From Paenibacillus arenilitoris (lineage in GTDB: Bacteria > Bacillota > Bacilli > Paenibacillales > Paenibacillaceae), in assembly GCF_014705655.1 (NCBI RefSeq), contig NZ_JACXIY010000010.1:124001-188000 (forward strand): DNA of 64,000 nucleotides. Reading direction: 5' to 3'. The notes below the pieces were generated by a model. The model was given only the letters and a program-made list of their open reading frames with translations. It ran no database searches and was not told the origin of the DNA. Each line of letters starts with the position of its first letter. Within the stretch, counting starts at the first letter, position 1. Shown piece by piece: positions 44,901 through 52,921 of the stretch. The position numbers and the translations under genes were made by a program.

Positions 44901-47900
44901 GCGCCAAGGGTGCACAGGTGATTGCCGGATTGGTTGCGGGTGCGGTCAAAGAAATGGAGCTCGGCATTGCGCCGTTCGTCATCGACCCGGACATCGGCGA
45001 ACCGGAGCCGGAACCGGAAAGTCAAATCTATGTAGAGGACTTCGAAGGAGATCCAGCCGCCGTCCAATATGCGATGGTGAACGCCACCGGCATTGCGGGG
45101 CAGATGTCGGGAACGGTCGTTGAGCAGAACGGCAACAAGCTGCTGAACGTTGCGGGTTCCGGGTCAGGAAACCGCTCGAAGGTGTTCCGCATCTTCGATG
45201 CGATCGGCGGCGATATCGTTAACGTGAACTTCGACTGGCATACCGGCAATGTCGGCGCTTTCCCGTCCGAAGGACATTTGTCGCTGCAGGACGCGAACGA
45301 GAATTTGATTATAACGTTGTATACGACAAGCGGCTCCAACTCGACGATCGGTTATTTCCCGGGCCATTATGCGCCTGATTACGGTACGGGCAGCACGGCC
45401 ATTCCGGGCGGACTGAACACGGACATCGCGAAGAACCAGTGGGTCAACGTGGATGCGGCGATTCACTTCGCCGAGAAGACGATCGATTTGACCTTGACCG
45501 GCCTGGCGGACTCCAGCGTCACGCAGACGATCGAGGATATTCCGATGAGCGCAGGCACCGCTTATGCCGATAACGTAAGAGCGATGCGCTTCCTCGGGAC
45601 GAGAAAAGGCGGCGGCGGGACGCTGAACTGGACGACGCAGATCGATAACGTGCGGATCGAAGGCACGACGCTTCCGCCGGCTGCTGCCGACCAGACCGCT
45701 TTGGCAGCGCTGCTGGAAGAGGCGAAGGCGCTCGACCTGTCGGCTTATACGGAACAATCGAAAGCCGTGCTGAACAAAGCGCTCGCGGCCGCCGAGGCGA
45801 TTATCGGCACCGAAGCGACGCAGGCCGAGGTGGATCATGCGTTCAACATGCTGACCGTCGCCATGGCGTCGCTGACGAGCGAGCCTCCTCATGAGGCTGA
45901 CGAATACCGATTCGACTTTGGCTCCGGCAGCGCAGCCGAAGGGTATGTCAAGGTGGACGCCAAACGGGCCTACGTGGAAGGCAACGGCTATGGGTTTGCC
46001 GATACCTCGCTTGTCGAGGACGCGAACCGCGAAACCGGAAACGCGCTTACGGAGGATTTCACCCGGGTGAACGGCACCTCCTTCCTGGCGGAAATAGAGC
46101 CGGCCAACTACCGCGTCACGATGACGCTCGGCGATGCGCAGGAAGCCACTAACGTCGGCGTTGCGGCAGAGCAAATGAACAAATGGCCGATCGCGACCAT
46201 TCCGGGCGGGGAATTCAAGGAGGTCACGTTCGACATCGCTCTGATCGACGGCGTATTCAACTTCGAATTTTCGGGCAACACGCCGAAGATCAATGCGCTG
46301 AAGATCGAACGTCTGCCGGACAACGGCGCAGGCGATAAACCGGTTATTTATTTGGCGAGCGATTCCACGGTTGCCAATTACGCGGAAAGCTATCGTCCGC
46401 AGGCCGGATGGGGCGAGACGCTGGGCGATTACTTCGATTTGGAGCAGATCGGCATCGATAACCGGGCCATAGGCGGACTCAGCAGCAAAACCTTCCTGGC
46501 TGGCGGGCATCTGAACGATATTCTGCTCTCCGTACATGTTGGGGATTATCTGTTCATGCAGTGGTCCCATAACGATTCCACGCCGTCGCGTCCGGAGCGA
46601 TACCTCACGCCGGAGCAATTCAAAGTTTACTTGAAGACGTATATCGACGGCGCCGTGCAAAGAGGGGCGATTCCGGTGCTGGTCACGCCGGTGAACAGAC
46701 GCGATTTCAACGGAGAAACGCTTAATAAGAGCTTCCCGGAATACGTGCAGGCGATGAAGGAAACGGCGCAAGAAACCGGAACGCTGCTGGTCGATCTGAA
46801 CCAGGCCAGCTGGGAACACTTCCAGGAGCTTGGTCCGGAAGGAACCAAAGACATCTTCATGTTGGTAGACGGGAAGGAAGACAACACGCACTTGCAAATG
46901 AACGGCGCCATCAAGGTCTCCGAGATGGCGGCAAGGCTTGTGAAAGAGCTCAATATTCCGCTTTCCGCCTTCGTCACTGTGGAAGAACCGGAAGTTCCGC
47001 CGGGCGAGCATTGGGCCAAAGCATCCGTATCCGGGCCGGGCAGCGCCTATGCCGGCCAGGCGGTGGAATTGGAGGTTGGCGTATCGCAGGTATGGCAAGG
47101 ATTTGCCGCCATGGATGTGATCGTCCAATACGACGCGGCGAAATTGGAATTCGATACGACGCCAGGGGAGAACGGCCAGGCGGCGCTTGCGGAGAGCGCT
47201 ATCGCATCCGGCCGGGACAATCTGCATGTTCTCGCGACCGCCGTACGTCCCGATGGCCAAATTCGCGTTATTCTGATGAGCGCGGGCGAGGACCATGCCG
47301 TGACGGCCAGCGGCGAGCTATTCGTCCTTCGCGGGAAAGTGAGGTCGGATGCGCCGAGCGGAAGCGCGAATACGGCATTGATCAAGTTCGAAGTATCCCG
47401 CGACGGGACGGCGGGCATCGCCGACATCGCCGAAGCGCATCAAACGATTGCCATCGATCAGACGCCGCCGGTCGAGTCGGATAAATCGGCATTGGTTCAG
47501 GCGATTGCGTCCGCGCAGAATCAGCTGGCCCAAGCGGAAGAAGGCGACAAAATCGGCAAGTACGAAGCCGGCGCGAAAGCCGGGCTGCAAGCGGCCATTG
47601 ACGCCGCGGCGGCTGTCCGCGGCAACGATTCGGCCGCGCAAGCGGAAGTCGACGCGGCAACCGCCGCGCTGAACGCCGCGATTCAGCAGTTCCGCTCCAA
47701 GTTCATCAGCCTGGTTGAAGGCCAGACGCAAATTACGATCCGCGACCTGTCCATCATCGCGAATTACTTCGGCGCCAAGTCGGACGATCCGAACTGGAGC
47801 GAAATTGCGAAGGCCGATCTGTTCGGGGAGGGCGAAATCAATATCCGCGTACTCGCCGCCGTCGCGCAGATGATTTTGACGGACTGGAGCTCGAGCTCGG

Positions 47901-47908
47901 AAGCGTAG
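41948..47908 (+). CDS. Secreted multi-domain PL11 rhamnogalacturonan lyase / dual CE12 esterase with cohesin and dockerin-like tail
   Basis: 1986 aa. Order by residue: signal peptide 1-34 (GHA cleavage); PL11 lyase ~40-645 with calcium-type repeats DVDGDGEYE, DMDGDGKAE, DVDADGKDE; beta domain ~655-785; CE12 esterase 1 ~790-1000 (Ser798 in GDST; Asp980/His983 in DNTH); laminin-G-like domain ~1027-1235; FIVAR ~1249-1312; beta domain ~1319-1460; CE12 esterase 2 ~1465-1665 (Ser1473 in SDST; Asp1645/His1648); cohesin ~1688-1820; FIVAR ~1845-1917; dockerin-like end 1918-1986. PL11 cuts the rhamnose-galacturonate backbone; CE12 removes its acetyl groups. The dockerin-like tail keeps ITIRDLSIIANYFG and INIRVLAAVAQMIL but has lost the usual calcium-binding Asp/Asn. 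It is followed by a cohesin-SLH gene, so surface display is likely. Confidence 0.92.
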   Translation: MDIRALSVKKPFIAFLLSFLIVFSLVVSPTPGHADSSGSLPARQGEYLNRGLVAVLVDNGVFLSWRYLNTDPDEIAFNVYKNGYKVNAAPISGVTNYVDATGADSSQYQISAVINGKEVMQQETASVWHNDYLPIPLNKPADGRTKDGGHYSYIASDASVADVDGDGEYEIVFLWNPSNAKDNSHAGFTGNVYIDAIELDGTKLWRIDLGVNIRAGAHYTQLMVYDMDGDGKAEVVVKTADGTKDGKGNVIGDGTKDYRNGGGYILSGPEYLTLFDGETGEALSTVNYEVPRGDVGAWGDGYGNRVDRFLAAIAYLDGVKPSVVMTRGYYTRSVLAAYDYVGGELVKRWLFDTDAAGEQYEGQGNHGLSVLDVDADGKDEIMFGALAIDDDGTVMYSTGLGHGDAMHAGKLNPNRDGYQVLSVHENRNAEYGIEMRDAATGDIIWGEFTGIDTGRGMSADIDPTYPGYESWASTIIEGQMEPVTRVYSAAGDVIYEGTEAPKSANFAIWWDGDLQRELFDHVWDNAAATGIPVIYKWDYENKRLNEIMRAAGALTNNHTKGNPAIQADLLGDWREELLLRNEDSTEYRLYTTTIPTAYRIPALMQDPVYRLGVAWQNVGYNQPPHTGFYIGAEATGFPKADIDLAGGGEAPEPVYRFDFGTDTAAGMTGVQDTLYSAETGYGFDNTTGMTVGAGNVALPDNAKFAVDLPNANYKVTVKLGDDARDSSAGVKSEFVQKLAVTGVNAGEPLVYSYDIALVDGQLEFIFSGTAIDVQEIMIEKYREKTAGAATTIYMAGDSTMQSYSELQAPQQGWGQQFGHYFSNGVVARNHSIGGRSSKSFMVDGRLDAILREIKPGDFFFVSFGHNDASAGIPERYASPEDYKTYLARYVNGARQRGATPVLLTPVGRRDFNLITQEFNVSFPEYVEAAKEVAEELDAALIDLSRLSIAHYNKVGLAATEEIFLYAYPGQYPKYPNGVNDNTHFSAKGAQVIAGLVAGAVKEMELGIAPFVIDPDIGEPEPEPESQIYVEDFEGDPAAVQYAMVNATGIAGQMSGTVVEQNGNKLLNVAGSGSGNRSKVFRIFDAIGGDIVNVNFDWHTGNVGAFPSEGHLSLQDANENLIITLYTTSGSNSTIGYFPGHYAPDYGTGSTAIPGGLNTDIAKNQWVNVDAAIHFAEKTIDLTLTGLADSSVTQTIEDIPMSAGTAYADNVRAMRFLGTRKGGGGTLNWTTQIDNVRIEGTTLPPAAADQTALAALLEEAKALDLSAYTEQSKAVLNKALAAAEAIIGTEATQAEVDHAFNMLTVAMASLTSEPPHEADEYRFDFGSGSAAEGYVKVDAKRAYVEGNGYGFADTSLVEDANRETGNALTEDFTRVNGTSFLAEIEPANYRVTMTLGDAQEATNVGVAAEQMNKWPIATIPGGEFKEVTFDIALIDGVFNFEFSGNTPKINALKIERLPDNGAGDKPVIYLASDSTVANYAESYRPQAGWGETLGDYFDLEQIGIDNRAIGGLSSKTFLAGGHLNDILLSVHVGDYLFMQWSHNDSTPSRPERYLTPEQFKVYLKTYIDGAVQRGAIPVLVTPVNRRDFNGETLNKSFPEYVQAMKETAQETGTLLVDLNQASWEHFQELGPEGTKDIFMLVDGKEDNTHLQMNGAIKVSEMAARLVKELNIPLSAFVTVEEPEVPPGEHWAKASVSGPGSAYAGQAVELEVGVSQVWQGFAAMDVIVQYDAAKLEFDTTPGENGQAALAESAIASGRDNLHVLATAVRPDGQIRVILMSAGEDHAVTASGELFVLRGKVRSDAPSGSANTALIKFEVSRDGTAGIADIAEAHQTIAIDQTPPVESDKSALVQAIASAQNQLAQAEEGDKIGKYEAGAKAGLQAAIDAAAAVRGNDSAAQAEVDAATAALNAAIQQFRSKFISLVEGQTQITIRDLSIIANYFGAKSDDPNWSEIAKADLFGEGEINIRVLAAVAQMILTDWSSSSEA

Positions 47909-47934
47909 ACGATTCGATCAATAAGAAGGCAGGG

Positions 47935-47957
47935 GGAAGGAGAGCGAGGCTCCTTCC
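47935..47957 (+). repeat. 23-nt hairpin, copy 2
   Basis: GGAAGGAG-AGCGAGG-CTCCTTCC between the PL11/CE12 stop and the cohesin-SLH gene; weak T content follows. It may lower read-through to the anchor gene or protect the 3' end. Confidence 0.7.
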
Positions 47958-47987
47958 TCTTCCTGCATGGGAAGGAAGATGCGCGAA

Positions 47988-48986
47988 ATGGCCATTTTTA
48001 AGAGAAACGGATTGCTCTTCTTGACGGCGCTATTGTTATTGTCGGTATGGTCTCCCGGCACTCTTCTGGCGGCTGGCGAGCCGGCTTTCAGTCTAAAATC
48101 GACGAACAGGGAATCGAAAGTGATCATTGAAGTGAAGGGACGGCATTTAACCGATCTGTATGCCTATCAATTCCATCTGGCCTACGATTCGAATCATATG
48201 CGGTTTATCGAAGCGGACAGCCCCATCCCGGGATTTACGGTGGATCCGATCGTCGAGCGGGGGGATATTCTGTTCGCGCATTCGAAGATCGGCAGCGCCG
48301 AAGGAACGGAGGGCGACGCGACGCTTGCCGCTTTTACGTTCGAGAGGATCACCGGGAGCAACGCCAAGTTCACGTTAAGCGAGATTAAATTAGTGGATTC
48401 GAAGCTGGACATGATCGAGCTGGAGTCGAAGGTGAACGTCTCGTCCGCCTCCATCAGGTTTAAGGATATCGCCGGCCATTGGGCGGAGTCGTCTATTCTG
48501 AGAGCGAACGAGCTGGGCTGGGTCGCCGGCTACAGCGACGATACTTTCCGCCCGCAGCAGCAAGTGACGCGCGCGGAGTTCGTCACGATGCTCGTGCGCG
48601 CATTGGAGCTGCCGATTCCATCGGAGCCGCAGTTAAACTTCGCGGATAAGGAGAAAATTCCGGCTTGGGCAAGAGGCTATGTAGCCGCAGCTGTGGATGC
48701 GAAGATGATCGAAGGGTACGCGGACGGCACGTTCCGGGCAGGCAAGCTCATCTCGCGCGCCGAAATGGCGTCGCTCATCGTCCGATCGGAAGGCGTCGTT
48801 CCGGCACCGGGCGATAAACCAAGCTTTGCCGACACCGATGAAATTCCGGCGTGGGCCCAGCCTTACATTGCCGTCGCGGCAGACCGCGGATGGATCAAGG
48901 GAGTCGGGAACGACAGGTTCGCTCCGCTGAAGAATGCGACCCGCGCGGAGGCGGTGCATTTGATCGTTACGCTTCAGGAGCAATAG
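47988..48986 (+). CDS. Cell-surface cohesin protein with three SLH domains
   Basis: 332 aa from ATG 47988 (AAGGAAG 9 nt upstream; in-frame ATGs at 47967 and 47979 have no usable site). Signal peptide ending LAA near residue 29; cohesin ~33-155 (AYQFHLAYDSNHMRFIEA, FAHSKIGSAEGTEGDATLAAFTF); SLH domains at ~158-205, ~213-262 and ~272-325 with TRAEF, SRAEM and TRAEA motifs that bind pyruvylated wall polymer. This is the plan of a small anchoring scaffoldin: the cohesin can hold a dockerin partner at the S-layer. The dockerin-like tail of the preceding 1986-residue enzyme is the obvious candidate. Confidence 0.92.
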   Translation: MAIFKRNGLLFLTALLLLSVWSPGTLLAAGEPAFSLKSTNRESKVIIEVKGRHLTDLYAYQFHLAYDSNHMRFIEADSPIPGFTVDPIVERGDILFAHSKIGSAEGTEGDATLAAFTFERITGSNAKFTLSEIKLVDSKLDMIELESKVNVSSASIRFKDIAGHWAESSILRANELGWVAGYSDDTFRPQQQVTRAEFVTMLVRALELPIPSEPQLNFADKEKIPAWARGYVAAAVDAKMIEGYADGTFRAGKLISRAEMASLIVRSEGVVPAPGDKPSFADTDEIPAWAQPYIAVAADRGWIKGVGNDRFAPLKNATRAEAVHLIVTLQEQ

Positions 48987-49015
48987 CGTTGTTCTGTAAT
49001 CGCAGTCGGCAAGGT

Positions 49016-49049
49016 GGAAGGAGCTCGATGCTCCTTCCTCTTTTTTTTT
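49016..49049 (+). terminator. Terminator built on 23-nt hairpin, copy 3
   Basis: GGAAGGAGC-TCGAT-GCTCCTTCC (49016-49038) followed by CTC and nine Ts: a full intrinsic terminator for the PL11/SLH pair. Confidence 0.92.
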
Positions 49050-49139
49050 GCCCATGAACCGTTCTTCCGCATGGAAACTTCAGAGCCTTAATGAAAACGA
49101 TCTTAAAATCGAACAGTCTTAATCCGATTTATGATCAGT

Positions 49140-49167
49140 TTTCAGGTTGTGTAACCGCTTTTATAAT
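49140..49167 (+). promoter_or_regulatory. Promoter with embedded cre-like site for third importer
   Basis: TTTTCA (49140-49145), 16 bp, perfect TATAAT (49162-49167), 25 nt before the start codon. GTGTAACCGCTTTTA overlaps the spacer and -10 and is close to cre. A second near-cre ATGAAAACGATCTTA lies at 49090. Confidence 0.5.
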
Positions 49168-49192
49168 GAGATTCAACAGGAGGTGCTGCTAC

Positions 49193-50179
49193 ATGAAAGA
49201 GGCAATAACCGTTAATCGGATAAATTCCGCAGCCGTACCTACGCAGGATACGCTTGCGCGTAGATTCCGCAAACAGATTTCCCTGCAGACCTTCGTCCTG
49301 CTGGGGATGGCGTTCCTGCTCGTATTCTCCTTCGCTCCGCTATTCGGCATTCTGATGGCGTTTAAAGATTACAGCATCAGCACCGGAATCAAAGGCATCT
49401 TCACGAGCGAATGGGTCGGGCTTCGTTATTTCCACGAGATGACGGGCGACTACATGTTTCCGACCTTGGTGCGGAATACGATCGTGATCAGCTTGCTGAA
49501 GCTCGTCATCTCGTTTCCCGTTCCGATTCTGCTCGCCATCATGATCAACGAGGTACGGAATTCGATATTGAAGAGGTTCGTTCAGACGGTCAGTTATTTG
49601 CCCCATTTTATTTCGTGGGTCGTCGTCGTCGGTATGTCTTACGCGTTCTTCTCGACCGAATACGGACTCTTGAACAATGCCCTGATGTCGCTCGGTCTTA
49701 TCGGTCAACCGCTCGACATCCTTACCGACCCGAATTCGTTCTGGGGTCTTGTGGTCGGCTCCGCGATCTGGAAGGAAGCCGGATGGTGGACGATTATTTT
49801 CCTTGCCGCCATCGCGGGCGTCGATCCGATGCTCTATGAAGCGGCCGAAATGGATGGAGCAGGACGTCTTAAGCGGATTTGGCATGTGACGCTTCCGGGG
49901 ATGAAAAGCGCCATTATCGTCGTTCTGATTCTCTCGATCGGCAGCATGCTGGGCGGCGGCATGGTCGGTTCGAACTTCGAGCAGTCGATGCTGCTCGGCA
50001 ACAGCATTAACAGCGAGAAGTCGCAGATCATCCAGACTTACGCGTTCAACGCGGGACTGGCGGAAGGCCGATTCGCGTTCGCGACGATGATCGACCTCGT
50101 CCAGTCGGTCATCTCGGTCATCCTGATCCTGTCAAGCAACTTTATTGCCCGGCGCGTGTCCGGCACAGGTCTCTATTAA
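49193..50179 (+). CDS. Carbohydrate ABC permease, LplB type (third importer)
   Basis: 328 aa from ATG 49193 with AGGAGGTG at 49178-49185; an upstream in-frame ATG (49091) would sit ahead of the -10 box. Six predicted membrane segments (FVLLGMAFLLVFSFAPLFG onward); EAA motif YEAAEMDGAGRLKRIWHVTLPGM. First gene of an operon that includes its own two-component system. Confidence 0.93.
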   Translation: MKEAITVNRINSAAVPTQDTLARRFRKQISLQTFVLLGMAFLLVFSFAPLFGILMAFKDYSISTGIKGIFTSEWVGLRYFHEMTGDYMFPTLVRNTIVISLLKLVISFPVPILLAIMINEVRNSILKRFVQTVSYLPHFISWVVVVGMSYAFFSTEYGLLNNALMSLGLIGQPLDILTDPNSFWGLVVGSAIWKEAGWWTIIFLAAIAGVDPMLYEAAEMDGAGRLKRIWHVTLPGMKSAIIVVLILSIGSMLGGGMVGSNFEQSMLLGNSINSEKSQIIQTYAFNAGLAEGRFAFATMIDLVQSVISVILILSSNFIARRVSGTGLY

Positions 50180-50207
50180 TGGAATTTTGCAATAGGAGGT
50201 TCACGCC

Positions 50208-51089
50208 ATGAGGAAACGGAGAAGCAAGGAAGATGTTATAGTGGACGCCGTTAACTATACGCTTCTGACGATCATTGCCTTGGCTATGTTATACCCGTTC
50301 TACTATGTTCTGATCGCTTCCCTTAATCTGGGCAGCGACACGGCGCGAGGCGGACTCTATCTGCTGCCCAGAGCGTTTACCTGGAACAATTACGCCTTTT
50401 TCTTCAAAGATCCGAATTGGACGAATGCCTTCTGGATTACGATTCTTCGGACGGTCTCCGGCACATTGCTCAGCATCGTGTTCACCTGCGTGGTTGCCTA
50501 TGGGTTGTCCAAGCCCTATCTGTTGTTCCGGAAAGCGTATTTCCTGATTATCGTCATCGCGATGAACGTAACCGGCGGATTGGTTGCCTATTACGTGGTC
50601 CTGCGCAGCATCGGGCTGTTGAATACATTCGCGGTTTATATTATCCCGACGATGCTGAACCTATTCTTCCTGCTGATCGCCGTTTCGTTCTTTCGGGAAA
50701 TTCCGGAGGAATTGGCGGAATCGGCACGGATGGACGGCGCTTCCGAAACGACCATTTTCGCCCGCATCATTATGCCGGTCTCGCTGCCTTTGCTTGCAAC
50801 GATGAGCTTGTTTATCGGCTCCGGCCAGTGGAACTCCTGGCTTGATTCGGCTTATTTCGTTCAGGGACAGACGCTGCGGACGCTGTCTTACCGCATGATC
50901 GAAGTCATGAACCAAACGCTCGTCAGCTCCGATACGGCGGCGGCGCAGTTCATGACCAATCTACAGCTGACCCAGTTTTCCGTACAGGCTACCGCGATGA
51001 TTATTTCCGTATTCCCGATCATGTGCGTGTATCCGTTTATTCAGAAGTATTTCGTGCAAGGCATGATGCTTGGTTCCGTAAAGGGTTAA
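50208..51089 (+). CDS. Carbohydrate ABC permease, YtcP type (third importer)
   Basis: 293 aa, six predicted membrane segments, EAA motif AESARMDGASETTIFARIIMPVSLP, C-terminus YPFIQKYFVQGMMLGSVKG. RBS ATAGGAGG. Lies 28 nt after its partner. Confidence 0.93.
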   Translation: MRKRRSKEDVIVDAVNYTLLTIIALAMLYPFYYVLIASLNLGSDTARGGLYLLPRAFTWNNYAFFFKDPNWTNAFWITILRTVSGTLLSIVFTCVVAYGLSKPYLLFRKAYFLIIVIAMNVTGGLVAYYVVLRSIGLLNTFAVYIIPTMLNLFFLLIAVSFFREIPEELAESARMDGASETTIFARIIMPVSLPLLATMSLFIGSGQWNSWLDSAYFVQGQTLRTLSYRMIEVMNQTLVSSDTAAAQFMTNLQLTQFSVQATAMIISVFPIMCVYPFIQKYFVQGMMLGSVKG

Positions 51090-51182
51090 GTTGACGATAG
51101 TGACCGGTCCGGCAGGAAGGGCTTGAATAGAACCGCCGGCTGTCATATATGCTAAACTTACAATAAAGGGGATGGATTCAGC

Positions 51183-52769
51183 ATGAATAAGAAAGCGCTT
51201 AAAAAACCGTCGATTCTCGCGACGACCTTGCTGGCGACAACATTGCTCGTATCGGCATGCAGCGGCAATAACGGAGGTTCGAGCAGCAACACCGGCAATT
51301 CCACGGCAACACCGACCAATACCGCCGAAAACACAGGCAGCGGCAGCACAACGGAACCGGTCACGCTGGATCTGTTCGTCGACCAGACCTGGTGGCCGCT
51401 CAAGGATTGGTCCGGACAAGTGCCGGAGGAAATTACGAAACGAACCGGCGTCAAGCTCAACATCACGGTGGCGACCGACGACAAGCAGCTGCCGCTGATG
51501 ATTGCTTCGGGCGATCTGCCGGACCTGGTAGCGACTGCTGCCCAGCATGCTCGCATGGCGGATTCGAAGCTTTCATTCGACTGGAACGGCCTGATCGAGA
51601 AGTACGCTCCGGACTTTAAGATCGATTCGGAGAATGTCGCCGTGAACACCGCTTCGGACGGCAAAATTTATACGGTCAGAAACAATTTCTCGACGAAAGA
51701 AGAATGGGCGGCCAATAAAGAAACGGCGCTCCTGATGGGTGCGGGCATCTCCGTCCGCGAAGACATCTTAAACGAACTGGGCAATCCGCAGCTCAAGACG
51801 CTTGACGATTTGACGAATCTGTTCCAATCGGTGAAGGATAAATATCCGGATATGATTCCGCTTGTCTTGAATCCTCCGAACTGGCATCGCGGCTATTTCG
51901 AACAAAATTTCGGGGCCGCTTCCGGCCTGAATGACGTCGACGGCAAGCTGGTGCACGGCCTGCATCTTCCGGCCAATAAGGAGATGTACCTTTACATGAA
52001 CGGGCTGTATCGCAAAGGCTTCATCAAAGCGGAAAACTATGCGTATAAGAGCGAGGATCAAGGCAAGCAGCTGATGTACAGCGGCAAGGGCTTCGCGTAC
52101 GCTTGGACGACCCAGGGCTCAGACCGGTTGACGCTGGACGCCAAGGACAGCGGCTACAAGTTCATTAACCTTCCGATGAAATTGAGCGACAACTACAAGT
52201 CCGTCAACACGGGGGTAGGCTGGCAGGGCGTATATATTACGAAAAACAATAAAGATCCGGAAGCTTCCATTAAACTGATGCAGTTCCTCCGCTCGGAGGA
52301 AGGCCAACGATTGGCGATGTGGGGGATCGAAGGCAAGAATTGGAACATGTCGGCGGATAACAAGTATCCGGAATTTACGTACAATCATCTAGACGACAGC
52401 CAGCGCAAGGAAAAAGGCGTTTACTATTGGGGGCTGCTGGCGGGCAGCGCCACGACGGAATTGACGGGCAGCTTCGTGCCGGGTACCGATTCGACGAAGA
52501 CCGGTCAGGAGTATACGGCATTGACCACCTTCAATTCGGCGATCGGCCTCGTCGTTCCGGGAGCCGATTCCCAGGAGCAGGTTATTAAGAACAACATCGA
52601 TAATCTGGTCAAAAACGAAGAAGCGAAAGTATTGCTTGCTACGTCGGAGGAAGCCGCTTCCAAAGCTTACGATACCATGGTTGCCCAGGCGGACAAGATG
52701 GGACTCGGCAAGTATGAGGAGTGGGCGAATTCGAAATACGAAGAAGTGAAGAAGAACTTCCAGCAATAA
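51183..52769 (+). CDS. Sugar-binding lipoprotein (third importer)
   Basis: 528 aa. Lipoprotein signal with lipobox LVSAC, a Ser/Thr/Asn-rich linker (~32-60), then a solute-binding domain (DLFVDQTWWPLKDWSGQVPEE, GDLPDLVATAAQHARM, PNWHRGYFEQNFG). RBS AAAGGGGATGG. Preceded by a 93-nt gap after the permeases. Rhamnogalacturonan-derived cargo is inferred from the flanking YesM/YesN-type system. Confidence 0.92.
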   Translation: MNKKALKKPSILATTLLATTLLVSACSGNNGGSSSNTGNSTATPTNTAENTGSGSTTEPVTLDLFVDQTWWPLKDWSGQVPEEITKRTGVKLNITVATDDKQLPLMIASGDLPDLVATAAQHARMADSKLSFDWNGLIEKYAPDFKIDSENVAVNTASDGKIYTVRNNFSTKEEWAANKETALLMGAGISVREDILNELGNPQLKTLDDLTNLFQSVKDKYPDMIPLVLNPPNWHRGYFEQNFGAASGLNDVDGKLVHGLHLPANKEMYLYMNGLYRKGFIKAENYAYKSEDQGKQLMYSGKGFAYAWTTQGSDRLTLDAKDSGYKFINLPMKLSDNYKSVNTGVGWQGVYITKNNKDPEASIKLMQFLRSEEGQRLAMWGIEGKNWNMSADNKYPEFTYNHLDDSQRKEKGVYYWGLLAGSATTELTGSFVPGTDSTKTGQEYTALTTFNSAIGLVVPGADSQEQVIKNNIDNLVKNEEAKVLLATSEEAASKAYDTMVAQADKMGLGKYEEWANSKYEEVKKNFQQ

Positions 52770-52881
52770 GGATCGCAAGGCTGCGAACGATCGAGTGGGA
52801 CGTCGGAGAAGATCATCCGGCGGCCCGTTCGTTTTGTACCGGCAAACGGCAATCGGGAGTCGGCGGAGGACGGGGGAATGC

Positions 52882-52903
52882 TATACTTAAAACGAAAACG
52901 CTT
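52882..52903 (+). promoter_or_regulatory. Candidate -10 and cre-like site before histidine kinase
   Basis: TATACT at 52882-52887, followed by AACGAAAACGCTTTTTT, which resembles cre with two mismatches and would cover the transcription start. No good -35. Gives the kinase/regulator pair a possible own promoter. Confidence 0.35.
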
Positions 52904-52921
52904 TTTTAGCAGGAGGCAAGC

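Noticed and set aside
43355-47296. Two long minus-strand open frames (570 and 710 codons) opposite the PL11/CE12 gene
   Set aside because: Arg-rich, low-complexity translations typical of antisense frames; the plus strand has recognisable domains throughout.
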